From Chersky-840 sp963811775 (GTDB taxonomy: Bacteria; Actinomycetota; Acidimicrobiia; Acidimicrobiales; UBA8190), in the NCBI GenBank assembly GCA_963811775.1, contig CAWESO010000009.1, positions 186,001-250,000 of the forward strand: 64,000 nt of DNA. The letters are read 5' to 3'. This document shows, piece by piece, positions 43,764-52,126 of this stretch. Each line of letters begins with the position of its first letter. The first letter of the stretch is position 1. The notes beneath the pieces were generated by a model. The model ran no database searches and had not been told where the DNA came from. It worked only from the letters and a program-made list of their open reading frames with translations. The position numbers and the translations under genes are program-made.

Positions 43764-45419
43764 GTGAGCCAGGTGTCTCGGTGGCAACGCCGGCTGGGCG
43801 TCTCGGTGGCCGGGTTGGTGCTGGCCGGCACGACCCTGGCGGCGTGCAGCTCGGGCTCGGGATCGACGACGACGACCGGCAAGCAGGGCTCGGCCCCGAC
43901 CCCGGGCCCAGGACGCGTCCTCCTCGTCGGCACGTTCGCCGGCCACGCCGGGGCCTACCGGACGATCCAGGCGGCCGTCGACGCGTCGCGCTCAGGCGAC
44001 TGGATCCTCGTCGCCCCCGGGGACTACCACGAGACCGACGACATCACCCATCCGCCGTCGGGCGCCGACCACGGCGACTTCGGGGGTGTGCTGATCACGA
44101 AGTCCGACATCCACCTCCGAGGCATGGATCGCAACACCGTGGTCGTGGACGGCACCAAGTCGGGCGCATCCACGGCGTGCACCGCCAATCCGGCCCTGCA
44201 GAGCTTCGGCACCGTCGGCTCGGACGGAAAGGCGGCGGGGCGCAACGGCATCGTGGTGTGGAAGGCGAACGATGTGAGCGTCGAGAACCTCACCGTGTGC
44301 AACTTCCTCAGCGGGTCGGGCGATGCGGGCAACGAGATCTGGTGGAACGGCGGGGACGACTCCGGTCAGATCGGCCTCCAGGGCTACACGGGTCGATATC
44401 TGACGGCAACGTCGACGTACTACGGCGGTGAGGCCACCGCCGCGCAGTACGGCATCTTCTCCTCCAACTCCCACGGCCCGGGGCTGTGGGACCAGCTCTA
44501 TGCCAGCAACTTCAACGACTCGGGGATGTACGTGGGCGGATGTCGCCAGGTGTGCGGCACCACCATCGACCACGCCTGGATGGAATTCAGCGCCCTGGGG
44601 TACTCGGGCACGAACTCCGGTGGCGCCATCGTCATCGAGAACTCGCAGTTCGACAACAACAAGGACGGGGTGGACACCAACACGCAGATCGACGGCGACG
44701 CCCCCGCCCCACAGAACGGCGACTGCCCGGGCACGGCCACGAGCCTGATCACCCACACCCGTTCCTGCTGGGTCTTCATCCACAACTCGGTGCACGACAA
44801 CAACAACCCCGACGTCCCCCAGGCGGGCAGCGCCAGCGCCGGGCCGACAGGCACGGGGATGACGGTCTCGGGCGGCACCAACGACACGGTGATGGACAAC
44901 ACCTTCGCCAACAACGGCGCCTGGGGGATCCTGTTCGTGCCCTACCCCGACAGCAACCCGCCGGTGCTCGGCCAGACCTGCGCCGGGACCGGTGGCGCCG
45001 AGCTGACCGGGTTCGGGTGCGTGTACGACCCCAAGGGGGACGCGCTCCTCGACAACACCTTCACCCACGACGCGTACTTCGGGAACCAGTCCAACGCCGA
45101 CTTCGGCCAGATCGTGATCAACGGGGGCGGCGCGCGCAACTGCTTCGCCGGGAACACCGCGCCCACGGGCAGCGTGCCGGCCGGCCTCGAGCAGAGTCAA
45201 CCCACCTGCAACGGGGCTCTCGCCGTCGCCAACAGCGGTGGGGCGCTTCTCGGGCAGGTGCTGTGCGACACGGGCATCGGGACCTGCCCGCCCGGCTCGC
45301 GCTACCCGCAGCTGACGGTCATCACCATGCGCCCGCTTCCGTCGACGCTGCCCTCGATGCCGAACCCGTGCTCGGGGGTGCCCGCCAACGCCTGGTGCCC
45401 CCGGGGCAAGCCGGCCTGA
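43764..45419 (+). CDS. Secreted lipoprotein with right-handed parallel beta-helix repeats
   Basis: About 551 residues. The signal peptide ends in a lipobox (LAGTTLAAC), then a Ser/Thr-rich linker. From about residue 45 it begins AYRTIQAAVDASRSGDWILVAPGDYHETDD, the N-terminus of pectate-lyase-like beta-helices, and goes on with coils such as NGIVVWKANDVSVENLTVCNF and IVIENSQFDNNKDGVDTN. Cys pairs suggest disulfides. It may be a polysaccharide lyase, esterase or structural protein; no catalytic triad is obvious. Of the nearby GTGs, 43764 is preferred because it gives a complete signal peptide; 43755 is possible. Confidence 0.83.
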   Translation: MSQVSRWQRRLGVSVAGLVLAGTTLAACSSGSGSTTTTGKQGSAPTPGPGRVLLVGTFAGHAGAYRTIQAAVDASRSGDWILVAPGDYHETDDITHPPSGADHGDFGGVLITKSDIHLRGMDRNTVVVDGTKSGASTACTANPALQSFGTVGSDGKAAGRNGIVVWKANDVSVENLTVCNFLSGSGDAGNEIWWNGGDDSGQIGLQGYTGRYLTATSTYYGGEATAAQYGIFSSNSHGPGLWDQLYASNFNDSGMYVGGCRQVCGTTIDHAWMEFSALGYSGTNSGGAIVIENSQFDNNKDGVDTNTQIDGDAPAPQNGDCPGTATSLITHTRSCWVFIHNSVHDNNNPDVPQAGSASAGPTGTGMTVSGGTNDTVMDNTFANNGAWGILFVPYPDSNPPVLGQTCAGTGGAELTGFGCVYDPKGDALLDNTFTHDAYFGNQSNADFGQIVINGGGARNCFAGNTAPTGSVPAGLEQSQPTCNGALAVANSGGALLGQVLCDTGIGTCPPGSRYPQLTVITMRPLPSTLPSMPNPCSGVPANAWCPRGKPA

Positions 45420-45435
45420 GGCCTCAGCGGCCCGG

Positions 45436-45642
45436 TCAGGAGCCGTGGGCGGCCGAGGCCTGTGACGACGCGGCCTCGTCCGCGCATTCCGGGCACCCCC
45501 GGAGAAAGGTCATGCCGCAGGACCTGAAGATCCGGTGGTGCTCGTAGCTGAGGTCGCCGCAGGACCGGCCCGCCAGCTCTTCGGAGCAGAAGACGGGAGT
45601 CCCGTCCCTGTGCAAGACCAGGCTGCCCTTGCACACGCTCAT
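45436..45642 (-). CDS. Small Cys-rich protein, probable zinc ribbon
   Basis: 68 residues, ATG with GGGGAAGG five nt upstream. Cysteines occur in MSVCKGSLV, PVFCSEELAGRSCGDLS and RSCGMTFLRGCPECADE, enough for one or two metal sites. The context DLSYEHHRIFRSC adds His residues. I do not recognise the family. It stands alone, convergent with the beta-helix gene. The good ribosome-binding site and Cys spacing support it being real. Confidence 0.6.
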   Translation of the reverse strand: MSVCKGSLVLHRDGTPVFCSEELAGRSCGDLSYEHHRIFRSCGMTFLRGCPECADEAASSQASAAHGS

Positions 45643-46039
45643 GGAACCTTCCCCTCGGTCCGCAGGGTCGCCGGACGGGTGTTCGGATCGGCGTTCTCGA
45701 AGGGGCCGGGCCTTTGGGCGGTAGGGCATGGGCAGCGCACACACGTCACAAACGCTGCCCATGCCCCACCAACTCCCAGTGGGTGCGGGGGTACCACACG
45801 CAATGCTGGAGGTAGGCGGAGCGGCACAGTGGAGCTACTGCACCGTCCGCGCTCCCATGAAGCGACCCTGTCAGGAAGGGGATGCGGGGTTCCCCGGAGT
45901 CGCCGAACACAACGCTACGCCCGACGCCGCACCGCGCCTAGCGGGGATCCACCTGGGTCCACCCGCGAGAATCCACCCGGGTAAAACTCGACGCGTGCCC
46001 GACCGGGACCGCCCCCGGTGGGCGGCGGACGGCGCCGGC
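45643..46039. other. Noncoding stretch with a long inverted repeat
   Basis: About 400 bp with no convincing gene. It holds a perfect 14-bp inverted repeat with a 15-nt loop (arms 45724-45737 and 45753-45766). Its place, downstream of the response regulator gene and upstream of the Cys-rich gene, allows a terminator of the first or a leader of the second. Two related motifs with ATCCACC and a nearby GGGT lie close to the regulator end (about 45945-45985). Nothing else is seen. Confidence 0.6.
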
Positions 46040-46741
46040 TCAGGACTCGAAGTCGCTCGCCGGAGTCGGCGCGATCATGCCCTGGGTCAACACGAAGCGG
46101 ACGAGCTCGGTGCGCGACTCCACCCCGAGCTTGGTGAACACGTGGTTGAGGTGGCCCTCGACGGTCCGGACGCTGACGCCGAGGCGGGTCGCGATGGCCT
46201 TGTTGGACAACCCTTCGGCCACGAGCTCGACGGCCTCGCGCTCGCGCCAGGTAAGGCGTGGGCCGTTGCCCGGGCCCCACGAGCTGTGCGCCCCGGCCAG
46301 ACGAGGAGACAGCGCCGGGTCGAGCACGGTGGTCCCCTGCGCCGCGGCGCGCACCGCCGCGACGAGCTCGTCGCGCGGCATCGTCTTCAGCAGGTACCCG
46401 GTGGCGCCGACCTCGAGCGCGGAGCGCACGAACTCGTCGTCGTCGTACGCGGACAGGACCACGACGCGCACGCCGGGATGCGAGACGGTCAACTGCCGGG
46501 CCACGTCGATGCCGCTGCGGTCCGGCAGGCGGATGTCGATGAGGACGACGTTGGGCGCGAGCTCGTCGATCATCGCCAACGCCGCTTTTCCGTCGTCGGC
46601 CTCGCCCACGACGACGATGTCGTCCGATGACTCGAGCACCTGCCGGGTCCCCGTGCGCAGCACCTCGTGATCGTCGACGATCAGAACGCGCAGAGCCCCG
46701 TCGTGCCGGCCTGAATTCGCCCCCAGCGGGCCGTCACTCAC
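46040..46741 (-). CDS. NarL/LuxR-family response regulator
   Basis: 233 residues, GTG start. Receiver domain: VLIVDDHEVLRTG, phospho-Asp in VVLIDIRLPDRSG, Ser in VVVLSAYDDDE and Lys in YLLKTMP. LuxR-type helix-turn-helix: LTWREREAVELVAEGLSNKAIATRLGVSVRTVEGHLNHVFTKLGV. The start is supported by TATCAT placed 7 nt before it. It is the output regulator of the kinase encoded just upstream. Its targets are not known. Confidence 0.93.
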   Translation of the reverse strand: MSDGPLGANSGRHDGALRVLIVDDHEVLRTGTRQVLESSDDIVVVGEADDGKAALAMIDELAPNVVLIDIRLPDRSGIDVARQLTVSHPGVRVVVLSAYDDDEFVRSALEVGATGYLLKTMPRDELVAAVRAAAQGTTVLDPALSPRLAGAHSSWGPGNGPRLTWREREAVELVAEGLSNKAIATRLGVSVRTVEGHLNHVFTKLGVESRTELVRFVLTQGMIAPTPASDFES

Positions 46742-46748
46742 CGGGACA

Positions 46749-46754
46749 ATGATA
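46749..46754 (-). promoter_or_regulatory. Putative -10 box (TATCAT) of the NarL-type regulator
   Basis: On the minus strand TATCAT ends 7 nt before the GTG at 46741. No Shine-Dalgarno is present, so the mRNA is probably leaderless. This gives the regulator its own promoter apart from the kinase transcript. Confidence 0.45.
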
Positions 46755-46907
46755 GTCGTGAGGTCGAAAGCGCCACCCTTCGAGCCCCGACCCACGGGCC
46801 CGGTGGCCACCCCGACGATGGTCCGCGACCCGTCCTCCCCAGGATGGCCCGCGCTGGGACGAAAGCTGGGTTTTGGCTGAGGGGGCAGAGCCCTGAACAA
46901 CCCTCGG

Positions 46908-47267
46908 TCACCCTTCGGCACCGAGCACGGTCTCGACGGCTCGCAAGAGCTTCTGCGGCGAGACGGGCTTGTGCAGGTAGTCGACGACCCTCGAGCCCAA
47001 CCGCTCGCGCTCGGAGGCCTCGACGACGTAGGCCGAGTGGACGACCACGGGAGGGACCTCGCGAGCCGTCTCGATGAGCGACACGCCGTCACGCCGCGGC
47101 ATCCTGATGTCGAGGAGGACCATGCGGTAGTGCCCGGAGTTCAACAGGTCCAGGGCGACCTCGCCGTCCTCGGCCTCGGCCACGCTCAGCCCCGCCGACC
47201 GGAGTACCTCGACCACGGTCCACCGGACATCGGCGTCGTCGTCGACGACGAGCACATCGGCGCTCAT
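46908..47267 (-). CDS. Single-domain response regulator (receiver only)
   Basis: 119 residues. Receiver residues: VLVVDDDADVRW, LLDIRMPRRDG with phospho-Asp, VVHSAYVVE and the Lys in LHKPVSPQ. There is no output domain. The ATG at 47267 follows AGAGGCGACAG; the frame is open further to an ATG at 47471 overlapping the kinase stop, but that extension is Pro/Gly-rich and has a lower GC3 than neighbours, so the short form is preferred. It may be a phosphate shuttle or sink for the adjacent kinase, or act by protein contact. Confidence 0.82.
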   Translation of the reverse strand: MSADVLVVDDDADVRWTVVEVLRSAGLSVAEAEDGEVALDLLNSGHYRMVLLDIRMPRRDGVSLIETAREVPPVVVHSAYVVEASERERLGSRVVDYLHKPVSPQKLLRAVETVLGAEG

Positions 47268-47461
47268 CTGTCGCCTCTGCACCGGCACCGTCTCGATGTC
47301 GTCTCCCGCATCGATGTGCTCTCCGGGCCGAGTCGCCTGCCCAACCTGGGGAGGAGGGGGCGCACCGACCCTCGACCCGGTGACCCCCGGACCGCCCGCG
47401 TTGCGAGGCGCGCTGACCTGGCGCGTCGCGGCGTAGGGCACGAATACCCACGATCGGGTGT

Positions 47462-49018
47462 CTACCGCCATGCCATCTCCCTCGAGGGCTCCCTGGGGAG
47501 ACGCACGGTGACGATGGCGCCACCCGATTGCCCGTTCTCGATGGAGATCGTCCCGCCGTGGCCCTCGGTGAGGCGCCGCACGATGGCGAGGCCCAGACCC
47601 GTCCCTTCGGACCTGGTGGTGAAGAAGGGTTCGAAGAAGCGCTCGACGAGTGCGGGGTCGACCCCGCTCCCGCTGTCTTGCACGGTGATCACCGCCTGGT
47701 CCCCGTCGGCGCGTGCCGCGAGGTGGAGCGATCCCCCGTCGGGCATGGCCTGATACGCGTTTTCCACCAGATTGGTGAGGATCTGGGCGATCTGCTTGGA
47801 GTCGGCGTTGAGCGCGATCGGCTCGATCTCCTCGATGATCTCCACGTTGTCGGGCTTCGGTGCCGCTTCGAGGACGTCGTCGAGCACGTCACGCAGGTCG
47901 ACCGACACCAGCTCCGGTTCCCGCTCGCGCATGTACGCGGTCAGGTCCTGCGCAAGGTTGACGGCCCGAGCCGTCTGGCGCTCGGCCACGGCCAGATGCG
48001 GTTCGGCCGCGGCGGGATTGTCGAGCGACCGGCGCAACATGTAGAGGGCGTTCATGACCGCTCCGAGCGGATTGCGCAATTCGTGGCCGACGACCGTCGT
48101 CATCTGTCCCACCGCCGACAGCCGCTCGCTGCGGACGAGGGCCTCCTGGGAGGCCAACAACTCCGCCGTGCGTTGGTCCACCAGCGCGTTGGCATAACGC
48201 TGCCGACGAACGGACACCTGGATCACGCCACCGACGGCGACCGCCAGCAACAGGACGAAGGCGAGCACGACGTAGGGCGCGGCATTCGGGAACCCACCGG
48301 CCAGCGGGCTCTTCGCCTGTGCCACCAGCCACCACGTTCCCGAGCCCACCGCGACGGGGGTCTCGAACGTCGCTCCCCGCAACGGCAACGTGTGGGTGTT
48401 GGACAACACCAACTGGCTCGTCGTGGGCTTCTTCGAGGCGTAGACCGCCCCGTTGAGCACGCGGAAAGGAGCCGCCTGCGTGGCCGTGGTCCCCACGAAG
48501 GGGTCGAGCGCAATCTGCTCGTAGATCACGAGCCCGGCCGGGACGAGAGGGGCCCCGAGGGCAAGGCCGAAGGTCGTCGTCTTGCCGTTGTAGAAAACGG
48601 GACCGGGCGTGATGCTCGACCCGGCCTTGTTGAACGCGGACGTCAGGGAGCTCCCGAGGGCCTGTCCGAGCTTGAAGCCGGTCCCGGCGACGGCGCTGGC
48701 GATGTACCGGTCCCCGCTCTTGCGCGCCAGGAGGATCGTGATCGGCCCTCCGGCGAGCGAGTGGGCCTCCGCCTCGAAGGCCAGGGCCGAGCCCCCAGAC
48801 GAGGTGACCCCGGGCGCCAGGGCGTCGAGGGTCGAGTCGAAGCTCGACGCCAACGAGGAGACGTAGCCGGCCGCCTGGGTGGCGTCCTCTGTCAGCAGCG
48901 CCTGGTTCTGGCCGTCGACACTGTGTTTGGCCAGGAAGAAGCCGAGGATGGCCGCGGCCGCGATCACCAGCGCACTCACCAAGGCGAGCGCGGAGGCCCG
49001 CCGGGTGCCGACCTTCAT
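47462..49018 (-). CDS. Membrane sensor histidine kinase
   Basis: 518 residues; GGGGAGGCGGG precedes the ATG. The first helix is at 9-31, an extracytoplasmic sensor region fills 32-245, and the second helix is around 247-270. HisKA with the phospho-His is in MTTVVGHELRNPLGAVMNALYML; HATPase motifs are the N box NLVENAYQAMPDGG, G1 DSGSGVDP and G2 SEGTGLGLAIVRRLTEGHGG. The sensor part has no Cys and resembles double-Cache-type ligand domains, but weakly. Transcribed with the receiver-only gene and before the NarL regulator. Ligand unknown. Confidence 0.93.
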   Translation of the reverse strand: MKVGTRRASALALVSALVIAAAAILGFFLAKHSVDGQNQALLTEDATQAAGYVSSLASSFDSTLDALAPGVTSSGGSALAFEAEAHSLAGGPITILLARKSGDRYIASAVAGTGFKLGQALGSSLTSAFNKAGSSITPGPVFYNGKTTTFGLALGAPLVPAGLVIYEQIALDPFVGTTATQAAPFRVLNGAVYASKKPTTSQLVLSNTHTLPLRGATFETPVAVGSGTWWLVAQAKSPLAGGFPNAAPYVVLAFVLLLAVAVGGVIQVSVRRQRYANALVDQRTAELLASQEALVRSERLSAVGQMTTVVGHELRNPLGAVMNALYMLRRSLDNPAAAEPHLAVAERQTARAVNLAQDLTAYMREREPELVSVDLRDVLDDVLEAAPKPDNVEIIEEIEPIALNADSKQIAQILTNLVENAYQAMPDGGSLHLAARADGDQAVITVQDSGSGVDPALVERFFEPFFTTRSEGTGLGLAIVRRLTEGHGGTISIENGQSGGAIVTVRLPREPSREMAWR

Positions 49019-49061
49019 CCCGCCTCCCCGCTGGAATCAGGTGCTCCAAACCAGTTCGGTG

Positions 49062-49067
49062 ATTGTA
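49062..49067 (-). promoter_or_regulatory. Putative -10 box (TACAAT) of the histidine kinase gene
   Basis: TACAAT on the minus strand lies 43 nt before the ATG at 49018 and is close to consensus. A -35 was not identified with confidence. Confidence 0.4.
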
Positions 49068-49281
49068 GCTGTCTACCAGGAAAATCGCTCGCGAGACCGG
49101 GCCCGCCCGTTGTGTTCTGCTGGCCCTGGGTGTTTCGTGTCACCACCGGCCGGTCAGAACCACAGACACAGAACGGCCGACACCGCGCTGATGGCGGGGC
49201 CGCACGGCACGAGCCGCATGCCCCCGGGGACCTGGTCCCCTCGGGACCCGGCCGAGGTCGGGGCCAGAAGAGGGGAGGCAG

Positions 49282-49506
49282 GTGGCACTCGAGCCCGGTG
49301 ACGTCGTGCTGTCGATCACGTGGCACCCCGGCGGGCTCGGGGGCCGGAGCGGCGAGGCCCGCCTGTCGCATCTGGACGGGCGCGACGACCGTCGCCCCAT
49401 GGACAAGCAGGGCGCCGAGGAGCTGGCGGCCCAGTGCTTCGGTGCACAACGGTCGCGACGCGAGCTGCCCGGACAAGGCGTCGAATGGACCCGCGGCCCG
49501 GCGTGA
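49282..49506 (+). CDS. Small hypothetical protein
   Basis: 74 residues from a GTG that follows a purine-rich AGAGGGGAGGCAG. The translation begins ALEPGDVVLSITWHPGGLGGRS and is polar, with no Cys pair or helix. GC3 is about 85%, similar to coding sequence. A hairpin follows at 49538-49561. No family is recognised. Real but unproven; it lies between the kinase promoter and the Ig-like repeat protein. Confidence 0.45.
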   Translation: MALEPGDVVLSITWHPGGLGGRSGEARLSHLDGRDDRRPMDKQGAEELAAQCFGAQRSRRELPGQGVEWTRGPA

Positions 49507-49537
49507 AGACGCGTCGGTGGCGACCACCGTAGGTGGA

Positions 49538-49561
49538 ATCACCCGGAGACAACCGGGTGAT
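49538..49561 (+). terminator. Hairpin after the small 49.3-kb gene
   Basis: A 9-bp perfect stem (ATCACCCGG, 6-nt loop, CCGGGTGAT), 31 nt after the stop. A second short stem CGGTGG-CGA-CCACCG stands at 49515-49529. No U tract. It would separate the small gene from the next unit. Confidence 0.5.
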
Positions 49562-49669
49562 CACCCGCTTCTCATCGATCCTTTGCGCGGTCAACACTGA
49601 GACAGGTTCCACTCGTCGGCGACGCGTGTGGCGTTGTGGGCATGGAAGTGGAGCTCGGGGGTTGGGGAG

Positions 49670-50980
49670 ATGTTGCGAGGCGGGGTTGGGCGAATTGCCG
49701 TGCGCGTGTTGCCGTTGGCACTCGTCGCCGGATTGTTCGGCGTCAGCCAATCCGACACCGCGGGCGCGCTCGGACCCGCCGTCCTGTTGTCCATCACGGT
49801 GTCGCCGACGGTGGCCTCGATCGCCCCGGGGGCCACGCAGCAGTTCACCGCCACCGGCACCTACTCCGACCTGAGCACGAAGAACCTGACCGACACCGTG
49901 ACGTGGTCGACGTCGTCGTCGAGCACGGCCACCGTGTCGAACGCAGCCGGCTCGCAGGGCCTCGCCACCGGGGCCGGCACCGGCATCGCCACCATCACCG
50001 CCACCGCTTCCGGCGCGCTGGTGTCGGGCACCGCGGCGCTCACCGTGACGCCGAGCGTCCCGAGCGGCGGCCCCACGCTCCCCGCCACACTGGTGGCGAT
50101 CGCGGTGACACCTCCCGTCGCCAGCGTGGCCGCCGGCGCGACCGAACAGTTCACCGCGACGGGCACCTACTCCGACCTGAGCACGCGCGACCTCACCGAC
50201 TCGGTGACGTGGTCCTCGTCGGCGGGAACCACGGCCACCATTTCGAACGCGCCGGGCTCGCAGGGCGTCGCCACCGGCGTGGCGACCGGGGCGGTGACGA
50301 TCACGGCCACCGATTCGAGCTCACTGCTGTCGGGGGTCGCGGCGCTGACGGTGACGCCCGTCTCGCTTCCGATCACGCCCAGCCTGGTGGCGATCGCGGT
50401 CACACCGCCGGTGGCAGATGTGGCCGTCGGTGCCGGTGAGCAGTTCGCGGCCACGGGCACCTACTCCGACCTGAGCACCCGCGACCTCACCGACTCGGTG
50501 ACGTGGTCCTCGTCGGCGGGGACCACGGCCACCATTTCGAACGCGCCGGGCTCGCAGGGCGTCGCCACCGGCGTGGCGACCGGGGCGGTGACGATCACCG
50601 CCACCGATTCGAGCTCACTGCTGTCGGGGGTCGCGGCGCTGACGGTGACGCCCGTCTCGCTTCCGATCGGATCCGCACCCTCCACCCCCAAGCTGGCGCT
50701 GACCCCGTCATCGGGGAAGAGGAAGGCGCCGATGCTCGCCCGGGGTTCGGATTTCGCTCCCGGGACACCGGTCGTCGTGACCTATCTGAGCGGTCTGAAG
50801 GCGAAGAAGCGGGCCAGCACCGTCCTGTGCCGCGCCCTGGCCGCATCGAACGGGACGTTCCAGTGCCGAGGCACCATCCCGCGGCTACGGCGGTCGGGGA
50901 AGAAGGGCAAGCACACCATCGAAGCCGTCGGTGGCACGGGGGCGGTAGGCGCATCCACCTTCATGCTGGTCCGCCGATGA
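49670..50980 (+). CDS. Secreted protein with three Ig-like (BIG2-type) repeats
   Basis: 436 residues. A signal peptide (RIAVRVLPLALVAGLFGVSQS) is followed by three Ig-like units of about 98 residues, each with the pattern ITVSPTVASIAPGATQQFTATGTYSDLSTK, VTWSTSSSSTAT, GIATITATASG. Units 2 and 3 are nearly identical at DNA level. The C-terminal 100 residues are basic (KRKAPMLARGSDF, LRRSGKKGKHT) with two Cys. Such proteins are usually surface-exposed or adhesive. The start at 49670 gives a complete signal peptide; a longer start at 49628 exists. Confidence 0.85.
   Translation: MLRGGVGRIAVRVLPLALVAGLFGVSQSDTAGALGPAVLLSITVSPTVASIAPGATQQFTATGTYSDLSTKNLTDTVTWSTSSSSTATVSNAAGSQGLATGAGTGIATITATASGALVSGTAALTVTPSVPSGGPTLPATLVAIAVTPPVASVAAGATEQFTATGTYSDLSTRDLTDSVTWSSSAGTTATISNAPGSQGVATGVATGAVTITATDSSSLLSGVAALTVTPVSLPITPSLVAIAVTPPVADVAVGAGEQFAATGTYSDLSTRDLTDSVTWSSSAGTTATISNAPGSQGVATGVATGAVTITATDSSSLLSGVAALTVTPVSLPIGSAPSTPKLALTPSSGKRKAPMLARGSDFAPGTPVVVTYLSGLKAKKRASTVLCRALAASNGTFQCRGTIPRLRRSGKKGKHTIEAVGGTGAVGASTFMLVRR
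50159..50668 (+). repeat. Recent 294-bp-spaced duplication within the Ig-like gene
   Basis: 216 bp at 50159-50374 recur at 50453-50668 with only three differences, all synonymous (ACG/ACC Thr twice, GGA/GGG Gly). The first unit (about 49780-50050) is much more diverged. So the third unit arose by a recent in-frame duplication or gene conversion of the second. Confidence 0.95.
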
Positions 50981-51036
50981 CGCGCCGCGCCGTTCAGGGA
51001 TCGGACAACACCCACGCATCTCGAAAGGAGCTGACA

Positions 51037-52045
51037 ATGGACGCACCGAACACCGCAGGTGCCGGCCGAACCTCTCACGGAGGATCGAGCCATCAACGGA
51101 CCGGGACACGAGCGTGGGCGGGGCGCGGTTTCGTCGCCTTGTGCGTGGCCCTCACGACGTGCGCAGTGACGGTCGGCGCCGTCGCCACCTCCGCCGCACC
51201 GGCGGGAGCGGCGGCCGGCCCCGCCTGCACGTTCCCGACCCCGTCCTTCGGGCCACTGGTCCTCAACGTGTCGGCCGGGGAATCCATCCACGTGCACTGC
51301 ACGGGAATGGGGGCGAGCCATCCCTACCTGCTCGTCGAGGCCAGCCTCCTGGTGGCCGTCGACCCCGCCGCCGCGCCCCTTCTCAAGGGAGAGACCACAT
51401 CGCTTCCGGGGCTCCTGGCGGTGATCAACGCTCTCCCCGAATTCGAATCCTCTCTCCGTGGCGTTCCCCGAGTCGAACTCGAGTGGGGTCCTCGACACCA
51501 ACTACACGGTGCCGACGAGCCAGCCCCCCGACCCCAACGCCAAGTGCCCACCCACCGCCGAGGAGCTCAACTCGGGACTGATCGGCTGTGCGGTGGCGAT
51601 GATCGACCTCGAGAGCTTCAAGCCGGTGGTGCCGGGGACCTTCGTCCTCAACTTCAAAGGCGACCCTCTCTTCCCGACGACCAATCCCACCGTGGGGCTC
51701 TCGACGACGACGGCCAAGGTGGGACAGCGCGTCACGGTGAGTGACGTCCCCGGCGCGAAGAGCTACTGGTGGCTGGCGACGCTGGTAGATCTCGAGTCCA
51801 ACCTCGGTGGAGGCGGCGGTAGCGCCGGGCCCATCCCCGTCACTTTGAAGGCAGGAGGGCACAAGGGGACAGGCAGTGTGGCCCCGGCGACCTACAACGG
51901 CACGACCTTCACTCCACCGAAGTTGTCGGGCTCCTTCATCGCCAAAGGAAAGGGCCGAGAAAAGGTCAACGTGACCCTCAGCGCCACCCTGCTCGGGTTC
52001 GGGCTGTCCCTTGTGGCCTCGGCCCGGCTGAACGTGCACAAGTAG
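51037..52045 (+). pseudogene. Secreted hypothetical protein, frameshifted at about 51457
   Basis: AAAGGAG precedes the ATG by 6 nt. The signal peptide (GFVALCVALTTCAVTVGAVATSAAPAGAAA) is followed by CTFPTPSFGPLVLNVSAGESIHVHC. At about 51451-51457 the frame changes by one base (extra C after CTC), and the rest, ALPEFESSL then VAFPESNSSGVLDTNYTV, runs in the next frame to 52045. The second half has a NPTVGLSTTTAKVGQRVTVSDV Ig-like start. Restoring one base gives a protein of about 335 residues. No known family recognised. Confidence 0.75.
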
Positions 52046-52086
52046 GCACAACGAAACAGCCTCCCTCGTGTGAGAGAGCCTGGGCC

Positions 52087-52121
52087 CAGGGGGACGCGCG
52101 TTCGGCTGGCGCGTCCCCCTG
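52087..52121. terminator. Convergent terminator hairpin
   Basis: A perfect 13-bp stem (CAGGGGGACGCGC, 9-nt loop, GCGCGTCCCCCTG) between the end of the secreted-protein gene and the convergent LLM oxidoreductase gene. It can serve both strands. No U tract. Confidence 0.75.
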
Positions 52122-52126
52122 CGGCG

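Noticed and set aside
49015..49542. Minus-strand frame of about 175 codons upstream of the histidine kinase
   Set aside because: It runs over the kinase start and promoter, lacks a domain, and competes with the better-supported small plus-strand gene.
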